Source: Flavobacterium sp. ASW18X | GTDB lineage: Bacteria > Bacteroidota > Bacteroidia > Flavobacteriales > Flavobacteriaceae | Length of the DNA: 64,000 bases | Direction of reading: 5' to 3' | Assembly (NCBI RefSeq): GCF_005144745.1 | Contig: NZ_SWKK01000004.1 | Coordinates: 248,001 to 312,000, forward strand | Part shown: positions 44,535-53,868 of the stretch, piece after piece | Position numbering within the stretch: the first letter of the stretch is position 1 | How the letters are laid out: the number at the start of each line of letters is the position of its first letter | Program-made: the position numbers and the translations under genes | Notes under the pieces: generated by a model | What the model saw: only the letters and a program-made list of their open reading frames with translations | Told to the model about the DNA's origin: nothing | The model's database searches: none

Positions 44535-44921
44535 TTACTGCTCTAAACCAGCAATAATTTGTTGTTCAGAACTAAGTAATAGTGCTTTGTGTTCTGCAAC
44601 AAAACGACGCAACTTAGCAGAAAATGGATTATTCACCACATCATCAATAAGACGTTCTTTATCTCGCTCTTTCAAACTTTCTTGTGCGCTGATAAAGGCA
44701 ATAAGCTGTTCTTTTTTCGCCTTATTGGCTTCTTTTTGTTCGCTTAAAGAGGTTTGATTCTCAAAAAGCGAGCTATCAAATTTGTGGGCTACCGGGGTTT
44801 TGGCTTCCTCTATTTTTCGCTGTTCCATGGCATCTTTCGCGGTTTCTTGGGCGCATAAACTACCCATGCCACAAAAGGCAATGCCAAGCATAAATAAAGT
44901 GTTCTTCATGCTCATTTTCAT
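44535..44921 (-). CDS. Small secreted hypothetical protein
   Basis: The protein has 128 residues with a signal peptide (about 1-25, GIAFCGMGSLCA). The start is ambiguous among three Met codons at residues 1, 3 and 5. The mature part is highly charged and helical (QKEANKAKKEQLIAFISAQ, LRRFVAEHKALLLSSEQQ), perhaps a coiled coil. I recognise no family. It is a single leftward gene flanked by repeat-rich intergenic DNA. Confidence 0.6.
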   Translation of the reverse strand: MKMSMKNTLFMLGIAFCGMGSLCAQETAKDAMEQRKIEEAKTPVAHKFDSSLFENQTSLSEQKEANKAKKEQLIAFISAQESLKERDKERLIDDVVNNPFSAKLRRFVAEHKALLLSSEQQIIAGLEQ

Positions 44922-45121
44922 ATAGTGTTCTCACTATTAAAATTAGAATACCCCTACCCTTTTTCCAAATTAAGCTACAACATATGTTATACATCGATAT
45001 TTATGGTAGATAAACGGTAAACCTAGGAATAAATAGCAGTGCTCACTCGTTTAGTAGCCTGCTTTCATCGATGAAATGCATGTTGAAATTCACAAAGTCG
45101 AACGCTAAGCAGCAACTCTGA

Positions 45122-46033
45122 TTATAGATTGGTAAAGCGTGCTCTATATGCTTTTGGACTAAGTTTTTTACTCTTTTTGAACACACGGTTAAAATAAGAA
45201 CGGTTACTAAATCCGCATGCCATATAGATTTCCGTTAGGTTAAAATCGGGATTTTGTAATAAGCGTACCGCTTTCGCTATGCGTTCTTTATTGATAAATT
45301 CAACCGGACTAAGGCCAATTTCATTTTTAAAGACCCTGTAAAAGTTAGAAATGCTCATGCACGCTTTTTCTGCTAGTTCATCATTTGTAATTGTACTATC
45401 CAAATTATCTTTTATGTATTGTACAACATGCCCAAGTTGTGTATTGCTCATTATATAAGAACTGTCTGCAGCATAAGCCTTTCTAGAATTAGCTTGTAAA
45501 ATGCGGACAATTAATTCCTGTACCATATTGTCTACAAAAAGTTCTTTAGAAGGGTGGTTTTCTGTAAATAAATATACCAAACGCTGTAGTATTTGGTAAA
45601 TACTGGCATCATTAGTAAAGTGAAAATTATAATCCATGAGCTGCCACTCTCTCCCATCACTACGGGTCATTTGCTCATTCATGCGTTGTACCACTTTTAA
45701 AATACGTTCTTCTGCAATTTCCATAGCCAAACATTGTGTGGGGTTGTCTAAACGTGCTATAGGAAAATCAATACACATCAATTCGTTAGCCGGTAGAATC
45801 AAGGATTCGCCCGGTAAAAAGTCGAACGATTGTTTGTCTCGTAGGTGCATAATCTTCTTGCCCTGAAACATGCTGGCCAAAACGGGAGCATTGAACTGGA
45901 GTGCTACCTTTTCGGCTACTTTATGTGTTTCATACACATGCATGATAACATGGTCTAAAGCATAACTCGTTTGGTTTTCTACAAGGGTTCCTATTTTCCG
46001 ATTTTTATAGTGGTTAGGTGATAGATGCAACAT
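45122..46033 (-). CDS. AraC-family regulator of the aldehyde dehydrogenase operon
   Basis: The protein has 303 residues. The N-terminal half matches the sensor seen next to acetaldehyde dehydrogenase genes (MLHLSPNHYKNRKIGTLVENQTSYAL, FDFLPGESLILPANELMCIDFP). The C-terminal helix-turn-helix motifs are NDELAEKACMSISNFYRVFKNEIG and LTEIYMACGFSNRSYFNRVFKKSKK. It is divergent from the exaC-like/DUF779 operon and is the probable activator of it in response to an aldehyde or alcohol. Confidence 0.9.
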   Translation of the reverse strand: MLHLSPNHYKNRKIGTLVENQTSYALDHVIMHVYETHKVAEKVALQFNAPVLASMFQGKKIMHLRDKQSFDFLPGESLILPANELMCIDFPIARLDNPTQCLAMEIAEERILKVVQRMNEQMTRSDGREWQLMDYNFHFTNDASIYQILQRLVYLFTENHPSKELFVDNMVQELIVRILQANSRKAYAADSSYIMSNTQLGHVVQYIKDNLDSTITNDELAEKACMSISNFYRVFKNEIGLSPVEFINKERIAKAVRLLQNPDFNLTEIYMACGFSNRSYFNRVFKKSKKLSPKAYRARFTNL

Positions 46034-46229
46034 GGTTCAATTATTATATCAGCAAGTTAATAAGGGCTGTTGTGTAATATTCTTAAAAATATATCAAATA
46101 ATTATTAATTCGGTAAACAAATATAGATATGTACAGCTAGTCTGTAGAAATGTTCACACATCTAGGGGCATTCCGTACTAATTTGGACCACAGCTAATTA
46201 TAGCAATAACTGATATAAATTGACAAACT

Positions 46230-47753
46230 ATGAGCGATGTAAAAACAACCACACAAGATGTGCTTAAAAAACCACGATTTAAGTCCCAATATGATAATTA
46301 TATTGGTGGCAAATGGACTCCACCCGTAAAGGGACAGTATTTTGATAATATATCTCCCGTAGACGGTGCTAGTTTTACAAAGGTGGCCCGTTCCACTGCA
46401 GAAGATATAGATTTAGCCTTAGATGCCGCATGGGCAGCAGCTCCCAAATGGAATACCTCTTCTGCGGGTGAACGTAGTAATCTATTGCTAAAAATTGCCG
46501 ATGTTATGGAGCAAAATTTAGAAGCACTAGCACGCGCAGAGACCTGGGATAACGGTAAAGCGGTAAGAGAAACGCTTGCGGCAGATTTACCGTTAGCCGT
46601 TGACCATTTTAGGTATTTTGCTGGCGTAATCCGTGCAGAAGAAGGTACTATGAGCGAATTGGATGCCACTACAATTTCCATGAATGTTAAAGAGCCACTG
46701 GGCGTTGTTGGGCAGATAATTCCTTGGAATTTTCCACTATTAATGGCGGCTTGGAAGGTGGCTCCTGCCCTTGCGGCAGGTAATTGTGTGGTGTTAAAAC
46801 CTGCAGAGCAAACACCTGTAGGCATCATGATTTTAATGGAGTTAATAGATGGTATTTTACCTGCTGGAGTGCTTAATGTAGTAAACGGTTTTGGTATTGA
46901 AGCGGGCAAACCTTTAGCTTCTAGTCCACGTATTAATAAAATAGCATTTACCGGAGAAACCACTACGGGGCAACTAATAATGCAGTATGCTTCTAAAAAC
47001 ATCATACCAGTAACCTTAGAATTAGGGGGTAAATCGCCCAATATTTTCTTTGAAAGCATCATGGATGCAGATGATGCTTTTTTTGATAAGTGTTTAGAAG
47101 GCGCTGCTATGTTTGCGTTAAATCAGGGCGAAGTGTGTACTTGCCCGTCTAGAATCTTGGTTCAAGAAAGTATTTATGACCAGTTTATAGCTCGTGTAGT
47201 GGAACGGGTAAAGGCGATTAAATTAGGACACCCGTTAGACCCAACAACAATGATGGGAGCGCAGGCCAGTAATGATCAATACGAAAAAATTCTAAACTAC
47301 ATAGATATAGGTAAAGATGAAGGTTGCGAGGTATTAACGGGTGGTGGTGCTGCTTATAACGAAGGTTTAGAAGGTGGATATTACATACAACCAACACTTT
47401 TAAAAGGAAATAACAAAATGCGTGTATTCCAGGAAGAAATTTTTGGGCCCGTTGCCTGTGTTACTACGTTTAAAGATGAAGCGGAAGCCTTAGAAATTGC
47501 TAACGACACCTTATATGGTTTAGGTGCGGGGGTATGGACTAGAGATACTCACCAAGCATACCAAATTTCTAGACAAGTACAAGCAGGCCGTGTGTGGGTA
47601 AATTGCTACCACCTCTACCCTGCCCATGCTCCTTTTGGAGGTTATAAAAAATCTGGAATTGGTAGAGAAACGCATAAAATGATGCTGGACCATTACAGAC
47701 AAACTAAAAATATGTTAGTTTCTCATGACAAAAATGCCTTAGGATTCTTTTAA
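46230..47753 (+). CDS. NAD-dependent acetaldehyde dehydrogenase, ExaC/AldB-like
   Basis: This 507-residue aldehyde dehydrogenase carries the group-specific active-site segment [11 protein letters not shown] (catalytic Cys) and the general-base Glu in [31 protein letters not shown] and the C-terminal [15 protein letters not shown] are also typical. The Cys-Thr-Cys-Pro arrangement marks the AldB/ExaC/AcoD clade that oxidises acetaldehyde or chloroacetaldehyde to the acid. Its stop precedes the DUF779 start by 1 base, and the AraC gene is divergent, the usual trio. Confidence 0.92.
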   Translation: MSDVKTTTQDVLKKPRFKSQYDNYIGGKWTPPVKGQYFDNISPVDGASFTKVARSTAEDIDLALDAAWAAAPKWNTSSAGERSNLLLKIADVMEQNLEALARAETWDNGKAVRETLAADLPLAVDHFRYFAGVIRAEEGTMSELDATTISMNVKEPLGVVGQIIPWNFPLLMAAWKVAPALAAGNCVVLKPAEQTPVGIMILMELIDGILPAGVLNVVNGFGIEAGKPLASSPRINKIAFTGETTTGQLIMQYASKNIIPVTLELGGKSPNIFFESIMDADDAFFDKCLEGAAMFALNQGEVCTCPSRILVQESIYDQFIARVVERVKAIKLGHPLDPTTMMGAQASNDQYEKILNYIDIGKDEGCEVLTGGGAAYNEGLEGGYYIQPTLLKGNNKMRVFQEEIFGPVACVTTFKDEAEALEIANDTLYGLGAGVWTRDTHQAYQISRQVQAGRVWVNCYHLYPAHAPFGGYKKSGIGRETHKMMLDHYRQTKNMLVSHDKNALGFF

Positions 47754-47754
47754 A

Positions 47755-48114
47755 ATGATAGCGCGTGTACTTGTAACGGACAGTGCTTTAAAGGTAATTG
47801 ATTCGCTAAGAGAAACCCATGGAGAATTAATGTTTCACCAAAGTGGTGGGTGTTGCGATGGCTCATCCCCCATGTGTTTTCCTAAAGGCGAATTGATGCT
47901 GAACGAAACCGACATTTTACTAGGTGAAGTTGGCAATTGCGAGTTTTACATGAGTAAAGACCAATTTGAATATTGGAAACATACCCAATTAACCCTAGAT
48001 GTTGTCACAGGAAGAGGGTCTAGTTTTTCTTTAGAAATACCGCTGGGACTCCGATTTGTAACTAAATCTAGAATTTTTAAACCAGAAGAAATGGCAATGC
48101 TACAAATGCCATAG
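47755..48114 (+). CDS. DUF779 protein
   Basis: The protein has 119 residues with the family pattern LMFHQSGGCCDGSSPMCFPKGEL, a Cys pair plus a third Cys suited to metal or thiol chemistry, and LGEVGNCEFYMSKDQFEYWKHTQL. DUF779 proteins occur almost always next to ExaC/AldB-type aldehyde dehydrogenases; an accessory or metal role is suspected but not shown. It begins 1 base after the dehydrogenase stop and is co-transcribed. Confidence 0.9.
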   Translation: MIARVLVTDSALKVIDSLRETHGELMFHQSGGCCDGSSPMCFPKGELMLNETDILLGEVGNCEFYMSKDQFEYWKHTQLTLDVVTGRGSSFSLEIPLGLRFVTKSRIFKPEEMAMLQMP

Positions 48115-48119
48115 CTATG

Positions 48120-48158
48120 AGAACCAGAATGCTTTATGGGCGTTTTGGTTTTTCTTTT
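48120..48158 (+). terminator. Terminator overlapping the convergent DUF4251 gene end
   Basis: AACCAGAATGC (48122-48132) and GCGTTTTGGTT (48140-48150) pair with two G-T wobbles and are followed by a T-rich run. It serves the rightward DUF779 gene and overlaps the last codons of the leftward gene. Confidence 0.5.
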
Positions 48159-48700
48159 AAAGTATAATTGCCTTGATACCCAATGGTATTTCTATAATTA
48201 CTGTTGATTTGAAACGAAGCTTGCCTCTTTCCGTAAACCATTCCAAAAACTCTTAACTGTTCACCTTCTTTCGTACGTACATCAAATTGTATTTGCTGTG
48301 CCTTTTTCTTTGCGTTTAGTGTGATGGTAAAATTCTCGGGTTTTGTATTGAATTCTATACCTAAGTCGGTGCTATTATACGTATTTCCAAATTGACGCTC
48401 CCCATAATACGGTAATGCAGCAGTAACCGAATCTTTATTCAACCTTAGAAAATACATATTGGTATTAAGGTTTATACGTGTAGCAGTACTACCCAAAGGT
48501 AAAAGTCCCGCATTTGCAATAGATTGTATTCCCATACTGGCCATGGGGTTGGCACTGTTGGCCGTAAAAACCAAGCTTTTTTCCGTTAGTGTTTCTGGCA
48601 ATAGCTTTAAATTATGCCATTCGGTCTCAGATAACTTGGCAGGGCCGCAAGCGCTGAGTAGTAGGCAGATAAATGGTAGGTGCAGACCAAGGCGATTCAT
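48134..48700 (-). CDS. DUF4251 lipoprotein
   Basis: The protein has 188 residues with a lipoprotein signal (FICLLLSAC, Cys about residue 18). The remaining sequence fits DUF4251: MYFLRLNKDSVTAALPYYGERQFGNTY, then FDVRTKEGEQLRVFGMVYGKRQASFQIN. Members are small surface or periplasmic lipoproteins of unknown function in Bacteroidota. It is a single leftward gene convergent with DUF779. Confidence 0.75.
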   Translation of the reverse strand: MNRLGLHLPFICLLLSACGPAKLSETEWHNLKLLPETLTEKSLVFTANSANPMASMGIQSIANAGLLPLGSTATRINLNTNMYFLRLNKDSVTAALPYYGERQFGNTYNSTDLGIEFNTKPENFTITLNAKKKAQQIQFDVRTKEGEQLRVFGMVYGKRQASFQINSNYRNTIGYQGNYTLKEKPKRP

Positions 48701-48779
48701 AAGTTAAATATTTGACGTTAAATTAATTAATGTCAGTTATTAAAGCAATACGTTTAACCCTAATTTAAGTTATGGTTTA

Positions 48780-49730
48780 CTATGGTTCTACCGTTCCTTG
48801 TTTTCTTCTAAAACGTGCAAATAATACCATTTTCTTTTTACTATTGATAAAGTAAACACCCGTAAGTAAAACTATTGCAGCTACTAGGGAACGTGTGGTT
48901 ACGTTTTCGTCCAAAAAGAACCATCCTAAGAAAAGCGCTACGATAGGATTGATATAAGTAGATGTAGAAACTTTTTCTGGCGAAACCGTCTTTAATAAAT
49001 AATTGAACGAGGTAAAGGCCACAATACTACCAAAAAGGACTAGCAACAACATACAAATTTGGGTTTTGGTGGTCCAAACCAATGGGCTAGACCATTCTTC
49101 ACCAAAAGAAAGACTCATCAAGGCTAGAATAATTCCTCCATTAAACATTTGGTAACCCGTATTTACAAAGTAATTTTTAGGTAAATCTGCTTTACCTACA
49201 AAAAGACTGCAATACGCCCATGCCACTAAACAAGCAAATATCATAGCAATACCTAGCAAAGCATTTTCTCCCTGTACAATTTCTTTCTGCCCTACCAAAA
49301 GGTATATACCAATCATTCCTAATACAACACCAATGATAGACATGGGTTGTATTTTTTTGCCTTGTAATAACCACATTAATAACAGGATTATCAGTGGTTG
49401 CACAGATATTATAAGTGCCGCAAAGCCACTATCTACAAAACGTAAGGCCCACACCACAACACCATTACCAAAACTTAGAAATAGAAAGCCAGCAATTACA
49501 GTATTGCGTAATTGTTTTATGCTAATTTTTAAAGAAATCCCCATGAGTTTGGCTATGCCAAAAATGAGTAATCCGGCCGTAACAAAGCGCATACTTGCTA
49601 GCATAAAGGGCGGTAACTCCGCCACAGCAATTTTATTTAATAAGTATGTAGAACCCCAGATAACATAAATGGCAAAAAAAGCCAAAACAATTAAGATAGT
49701 GCTGTTTTTAGTAGTATTGTTCTGTTCCAT
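48780..49730 (-). CDS. EamA-family (YedA-like) transporter
   Basis: The protein has 316 residues with about ten transmembrane helices in two EamA repeats: IYVIWGSTYLLNKIAVAELPPF at the start, which is typical of YedA-like members, and VSTSTYINPIVALFLGWFFLDE in the second half. The end is a basic tail. It probably exports a small metabolite. A TAGCTTTG box (reading leftward, 49753-49760) lies upstream. It is divergent from a GntR regulator, which may control it. Confidence 0.85.
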   Translation of the reverse strand: MEQNNTTKNSTILIVLAFFAIYVIWGSTYLLNKIAVAELPPFMLASMRFVTAGLLIFGIAKLMGISLKISIKQLRNTVIAGFLFLSFGNGVVVWALRFVDSGFAALIISVQPLIILLLMWLLQGKKIQPMSIIGVVLGMIGIYLLVGQKEIVQGENALLGIAMIFACLVAWAYCSLFVGKADLPKNYFVNTGYQMFNGGIILALMSLSFGEEWSSPLVWTTKTQICMLLLVLFGSIVAFTSFNYLLKTVSPEKVSTSTYINPIVALFLGWFFLDENVTTRSLVAAIVLLTGVYFINSKKKMVLFARFRRKQGTVEP

Positions 49731-49752
49731 AGGGTACTGCTGAAGGAATCAT

Positions 49753-49760
49753 CAAAGCTA
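49753..49760 (-). promoter_or_regulatory. -7 promoter box of the EamA gene
   Basis: Read leftward, TAGCTTTG matches TAnnTTTG and lies 22 bases before the start codon. The upstream TTG is only 13 bases away, so the -33 element is uncertain. Confidence 0.45.
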
Positions 49761-49815
49761 ACTTTTTATACTGCAATTTAAAGTGATTATTCCTTAAAAA
49801 GAATGCTTAATTTTA

Positions 49816-49827
49816 ATCGTATACGAT
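49816..49827. promoter_or_regulatory. Palindromic operator at the GntR start
   Basis: ATCGTATACGAT is a perfect 12-bp palindrome, 13 bases before the GntR start and in the region shared with the divergent transporter gene. FCD-type GntR proteins bind short GTATAC-centred palindromes, so autoregulation is likely. Binding is inferred. Confidence 0.6.
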
Positions 49828-49840
49828 ATTTAAATGGAGT

Positions 49841-50473
49841 ATGATTCGGAATAAAGTAAAAAGACATTTACTAAAACTCATTTTACAAGGGGATTTGCAG
49901 GTAGGGCAAACAATAAATTTAGCTAAAACTGCGCGTAGTCTAGGAGTCAGCGTTACTCCCGTCCGGGAGGCATTAAGTCAATTAGAGCAAGCACGGATTT
50001 TAGCGTCTATACCCAATAGAGGATTCATTGTTCCAAAGCTGAGCTTACAAGAAATAAGGGATTTATACAGTGCCATGGCAGATTTAGAGTTGATGGCTAT
50101 GGAACAATCGGTATATACGGCAAAGCTTATTCAGAAACTTAAAGAGGAACAAGTGTTGTTGCAACAAAGCCATACCAATGGGGTTCGTATACAACGTAGA
50201 ATGCAATTCCATCAACTGTTAATTAAAGCCTGCAGTAACCAAATTTTAAAACAGCTTATAACTGATTTGCAAGCTAGAATACTGTTTTATGAGCGTATGT
50301 TATTGACCGATGCTGAAATGTTTGAAACAACCGACAACCAAAATGAAGGTATTATCAGGGCTTTAGAGGAAGACAATTTGCCAACAGCCATACTAATAGC
50401 TAAAATGAATTGGATGCATTTACTAGAACACATGGAAAAACAATTGATACGCCAAACCAAAGTAAACTTTTAA
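49841..50473 (+). CDS. GntR-family regulator (FCD subgroup)
   Basis: The protein has 210 residues. The N-terminal winged helix (LILQGDLQVGQTINLAKTARSLGVSVTPVREALSQLEQA) is classic GntR, with the recognition helix VTPVREAL. The C-terminal helical domain (about 80-205) is FCD-like (LYSAMADLELMAMEQSV, RRMQFHQLLIKACSNQILKQLI). FCD proteins sense small acids and repress transport or catabolic genes. It is divergent from an EamA transporter and a palindrome lies between them. Confidence 0.9.
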   Translation: MIRNKVKRHLLKLILQGDLQVGQTINLAKTARSLGVSVTPVREALSQLEQARILASIPNRGFIVPKLSLQEIRDLYSAMADLELMAMEQSVYTAKLIQKLKEEQVLLQQSHTNGVRIQRRMQFHQLLIKACSNQILKQLITDLQARILFYERMLLTDAEMFETTDNQNEGIIRALEEDNLPTAILIAKMNWMHLLEHMEKQLIRQTKVNF

Positions 50474-50512
50474 AAGTGTACAATGGACAGTAAATAAATA
50501 CGTTATGGGGAT

Positions 50513-50644
50513 ATGAAGTATTTAAACGCACAAATTGCTGCTAAGGCCAAGAACAAGAAAAGTTCACTGGTACGCAAACAGATTTCATGTGGTATTTTTC
50601 AAGAGTTAGAGCATCCAAAGAAAAATAAAAGTAAGGTGAAGTAA
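50513..50644 (+). CDS. Small basic hypothetical protein
   Basis: A 43-codon frame from ATG at 50513 to TAA at 50642-50644. The product is very basic (MKYLNAQIAAKAKNKKSSLV, then RKQISCGIFQELEHPKKNKS) with no signal or membrane segment. It lies after the GntR gene in the same direction. The composition could occur by chance in AT-rich DNA, so confidence is low; no family is recognised. Confidence 0.3.
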   Translation: MKYLNAQIAAKAKNKKSSLVRKQISCGIFQELEHPKKNKSKVK

Positions 50645-50706
50645 AATTGGCTTTACCCAGAAATTAACCAACGCTCTAATACCATTTAGGGTGCAAATTT
50701 TTATAT

Positions 50707-51059
50707 ATGCTTATTTGGTCAGGAAGAGGAATTTTAACTTCCCTATTCTTATTAGAGATGTAAATTTTAGGAACCATTTCATTTGATGGTTATTCAATTG
50801 ATAATGCCTTTACTACTACCCTACTGGTTCTAAAAATCATCATTGCATCTTATGTGATGAAACCTAAAAAGAACGTTTTGTTTTCAAAGCGGCAGTAGGA
50901 GCTGCTCCAAAACAGTGAACGGCCAAAAAGAGTAAGGTTACTATCGCTAGTTCTTATCAACCCAATCAAAATGCAGTAGCGGCGGCACAGCTAACTAAGA
51001 CTCCTTTAGCAGCAAAATATTTTGAACCGTCTGACCATAGCCGTTTTATGCCCAAATAG
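50707..51059 (+). pseudogene. Decayed gene, membrane-protein-like
   Basis: Reading from ATG at 50707, the product starts MLIWSGRGILTSLFLLEM, a typical small flavobacterial membrane-protein start, and meets a stop. The same frame then continues as a hydrophobic stretch (TTTLLVLKIIIASYVM). After a +1 shift near 50880 an open reading continues, FKAAVGAAPKQ, meets a second stop, and runs on TAKKSKVTIASSYQPNQNAV to the TAG at 51057-51059. At least two stops and one shift make this a broken gene. The intact family is not known to me. Confidence 0.5.
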
Positions 51060-51659
51060 TTAGCGTCCAAATAAGTTATAGTAATGTTGGTACATTTCTG
51101 GGGTATCTAAGTCAATCGTGAATTTATTTTCTGGCAAATATTCCAATTGTTTTTTGTATTGCAGCAGTAGATTTTTAGCTCCCTTTTTACCATTTAAATC
51201 TCGTAAATCTTTAAAATAGGCCTTTCCAAATACAGCAGGAACACCTGGCGTGCCCTTGTAATTGCTTACTACAATAGACTTTTTGTCTTCATGTTTAGAT
51301 ACTAGCTGTTCTAGGTAAGTATAACTTATTAAGGGTTGGTCTACTAAAACGATTAGTATTTTTTCTATTGACCTCTTTTTAGTTAGCTCTTGTACTCCGG
51401 CAGCTATAGAAGACCCCATGCCTGTAGCCCAATCATCGTTTTCTACTACATCGTAGTGCTCTAACTGATGTAAAGAAGTTTGGATTTCACTAGCATAAGC
51501 TCCTAAAACTACTACAACAGCGTTGGTAAGTTTACCCACAACTTCCAAACAATGCGTGAGTAAATTGCCATTTTTCCAAGGCAATAGCTGTTTTATGGCA
51601 CCCATACGGCTCCCTTCTCCAGCTGCTAATACTACAACACCTAAATCGGAATATTTCAT
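51060..51659 (-). CDS. MocA-like molybdenum cofactor nucleotidyltransferase
   Basis: I start this at the ATG at 51659 (MKYSDLGVVVLAAGEGSRMG), 4 bases after the XdhC stop; a longer frame would overlap it. The protein has 199 residues and is a nucleotidyltransferase of the MocA/MobA-like family. It has the nucleotide loop VVLAAGEGSRMGAIKQLLPW, the metal and substrate Asp in ILVLVDQPL, and FGKAYFKDLRDLNGKKGAK. MocA makes molybdopterin cytosine dinucleotide for hydroxylase-type enzymes, matching the large and small hydroxylase subunits at the start of this operon. Confidence 0.85.
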   Translation of the reverse strand: MKYSDLGVVVLAAGEGSRMGAIKQLLPWKNGNLLTHCLEVVGKLTNAVVVVLGAYASEIQTSLHQLEHYDVVENDDWATGMGSSIAAGVQELTKKRSIEKILIVLVDQPLISYTYLEQLVSKHEDKKSIVVSNYKGTPGVPAVFGKAYFKDLRDLNGKKGAKNLLLQYKKQLEYLPENKFTIDLDTPEMYQHYYNLFGR

Positions 51660-51663
51660 TTCG

Positions 51664-52671
51664 CTATACGTGAATGCTACCCGCTTTATTTGCAAGGGGT
51701 TGTGCGTCTCTATTTCTAATAACACTTAAAATTTCTGCCATTACTGCAATACAGATTTCTTGTGGTGTTTCCGAACCGATATCTAGACCCGCTGGACCTT
51801 TAATGAGCTCTAGAAAGCTTGGGTTTACATCAGGAACACGCTCCAGAACATCATTAAGCAGGTTGTTGCGTCGTTTTGTAGGGCCTAATAATCCCAAATA
51901 AGCAGGATTTGTTTCTAAAAGGGCAAGCAAATAGGCCAAATCTTTAGTGTAGCTATGCGTCATTAATACTATGGCAGTATTTTGGTCTACAGCCAAACTT
52001 AGATGCGCGCCATCGGCAGCAATATAATGGGTAGCTCCTGGAAAATCACTCAGCTGCTTATCTTCTCTCGGGTCTACCACTACAGTAACTTCCCAACCCG
52101 TTAGGTTTGCGTATTGGCAAAGATTCACCGCATCATGCTCTCCACCTATTACAACCAATTGAAAGCAAGGCGGATAATTTTGCTCAAAATATTCAGAGCT
52201 TTCTAATGGTAGGCTTTTCTCCGCAAGGGAATAAGCCGTGTTAAACAGTAATATCTCAGTGCCAAAACTACTATTCTCGCCGTGAGTAGGCTCAAAATAG
52301 CTTTTCGCTATAAATTCCTTTCTATTGTTTAAAACCCTCTCAAAAGCATCTAAAAATGCTTCCGTAGGGTAAAATGGCTCTATCAATACGTACAAAATAC
52401 CCTCACAACCCAATCTATATCTACCATCGTAGGTAATCACTTTAGCAGTTCCTGTTTTAAAAACGCTTTGAGCTTGTACCTCTATTTCTTTTTCTACGCA
52501 ACCCCCACTCACTGCACCAACTCTTTTTCCATCGGCCTGTAACAACATACGGACCCCAGGCCTCCTGTAAGAAGACCCTTCTAAGGCTACTACGGATGCT
52601 AAAACACAAGATATGCCTTGTTGCTTTGCTTTTATGTAAGCGCTGACTATCGCTTTAAATTCGTGTGTCAT
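51664..52671 (-). CDS. XdhC/CoxI-family maturation protein
   Basis: The protein has 335 residues. The N-terminal XdhC/CoxI region is ALEGSSYRRPGVRMLLQADGKRVGAVSGGCVEKE. The C-terminal Rossmann-like domain is NLTGWEVTVVVDPRED, with GSETPQEICIAVMAEI at the end. XdhC-type proteins bind sulfurated molybdenum cofactor and deliver it to xanthine-dehydrogenase-family enzymes. It lies between MoeA (abutting) and the MocA-like gene in the operon, consistent with maturation of the hydroxylase at its head. Confidence 0.9.
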   Translation of the reverse strand: MTHEFKAIVSAYIKAKQQGISCVLASVVALEGSSYRRPGVRMLLQADGKRVGAVSGGCVEKEIEVQAQSVFKTGTAKVITYDGRYRLGCEGILYVLIEPFYPTEAFLDAFERVLNNRKEFIAKSYFEPTHGENSSFGTEILLFNTAYSLAEKSLPLESSEYFEQNYPPCFQLVVIGGEHDAVNLCQYANLTGWEVTVVVDPREDKQLSDFPGATHYIAADGAHLSLAVDQNTAIVLMTHSYTKDLAYLLALLETNPAYLGLLGPTKRRNNLLNDVLERVPDVNPSFLELIKGPAGLDIGSETPQEICIAVMAEILSVIRNRDAQPLANKAGSIHV

Positions 52672-53868
52672 CTATAAAATAGGCTTTGTAGGTATAAAAG
52701 GTACTAATTCTCCTTGGGAGTATTTGGTTTCTGGCTCTAGCTTTACAAATCCGTTAGCCTTAGTTAAACTAGTTAAGTCTCCAGAACCATTTTCAGTAAT
52801 AAATTGTGCTTGTAGTTGATGTTGATTTAGGCTGATTCTTGTACGCACAAATCGGGTCAGGGGTAAATCATTTTCTATGGCTTCTGCAAGTTGTACCCAG
52901 AAAAATGTTGTAGGTATACCTAAGCTTTTATGGTACCAAGGCACAAAGTAAACATGAAAGTTAGCGAATGTGGAAGCTGGATTGCCGGGGAAAGCAAGTA
53001 CGGTAGCCTTATGCTTGTTAGACGTTCCGAACCAAAAAGGTTTTCCTGGGCGTTGCTTTACCTTATGAAAAAGTTTGGTAACACCTAATGATTCTAGCGC
53101 TCCTGGTAAATAATCATATTTTCCTTTTGATACACCTCCGCTCAACAAAAGCACATCATAATTTTCTAATATTTGTGCTAAAGATTCTTTTACACTTAAA
53201 GCTTCATCTACCACGTGATATTGCGTAGCCATAATTCCCATCTGGTCTAAGGCGGCAACTATGCTATAGCTGTTACTTTTTCTAATTTGATGCGGTTGTG
53301 GCGTTTCATGTACATCTACCAATTCGTTCCCCGTAGAAATTACTGCAACTTTTGGTTTTTTGTACACTAAAACTTTGTACTTACCAACAGAAGCCAAAAC
53401 TCCAATTTCGGCTGGAGTAATGATGGTTCCTTTTTGTAAAACCAAACTACCTTTAGGTTCATCACTCCCTTGTTTATGAATATTTTGCCCTTCCCGAACA
53501 GGTTTTACGATGGTTGCTATAGAATCCTTAATTTCTAGATGTTCATACATGACAATGGTATCCGTGTTTTTAGGGACCATGGCTCCTGTCATTACCTCTA
53601 AACAACCTTCTGGTTGGTTTAATTCTTGTTGTGGATTCCCAGCCGCAGCTACACCTTCTATGACAAAAGAACGTTGACCTGCTTGGTATGCTTTATAAGT
53701 GATTGCAATACCGTCTTTGGTAGCCCTATGGAAAGGTGGAAAATCTCGGTCTGCATAAACAGCTTCTGCCAACACATTTTGGTGTGCTTTGGTAATAGAA
53801 ACGTGATGTGTATGTAAAGGCATGCTATGCTCCAATACCAGTTGATATGCTTCTTTAAATGAAATCAT
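52672..53868 (-). CDS. moeA: Molybdopterin molybdotransferase MoeA
   Basis: The protein has 398 residues. MoeA inserts molybdate into adenylylated molybdopterin. The motifs are FPPFHRATKDGIAI, TGAMVPKNTDTIVMYE (the adenylate-binding region), ISTGNELVD, and GGVSKGKYDYLPGALESLG with LAFPGNPAST. These match the length and order of the family (about 400 residues). It abuts XdhC and its start overlaps the TauE/SafE gene end by 4 bases. Confidence 0.95.
   Translation of the reverse strand: MISFKEAYQLVLEHSMPLHTHHVSITKAHQNVLAEAVYADRDFPPFHRATKDGIAITYKAYQAGQRSFVIEGVAAAGNPQQELNQPEGCLEVMTGAMVPKNTDTIVMYEHLEIKDSIATIVKPVREGQNIHKQGSDEPKGSLVLQKGTIITPAEIGVLASVGKYKVLVYKKPKVAVISTGNELVDVHETPQPHQIRKSNSYSIVAALDQMGIMATQYHVVDEALSVKESLAQILENYDVLLLSGGVSKGKYDYLPGALESLGVTKLFHKVKQRPGKPFWFGTSNKHKATVLAFPGNPASTFANFHVYFVPWYHKSLGIPTTFFWVQLAEAIENDLPLTRFVRTRISLNQHQLQAQFITENGSGDLTSLTKANGFVKLEPETKYSQGELVPFIPTKPIL

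Noticed and set aside
46298-47062. Long open frame of 254 codons on the minus strand opposite the aldehyde dehydrogenase gene
   Set aside because: The opposite strand encodes an unmistakable aldehyde dehydrogenase with catalytic motifs. The antisense product is Ser/Ala/Pro-rich without any family feature, a shadow of the codon pattern.
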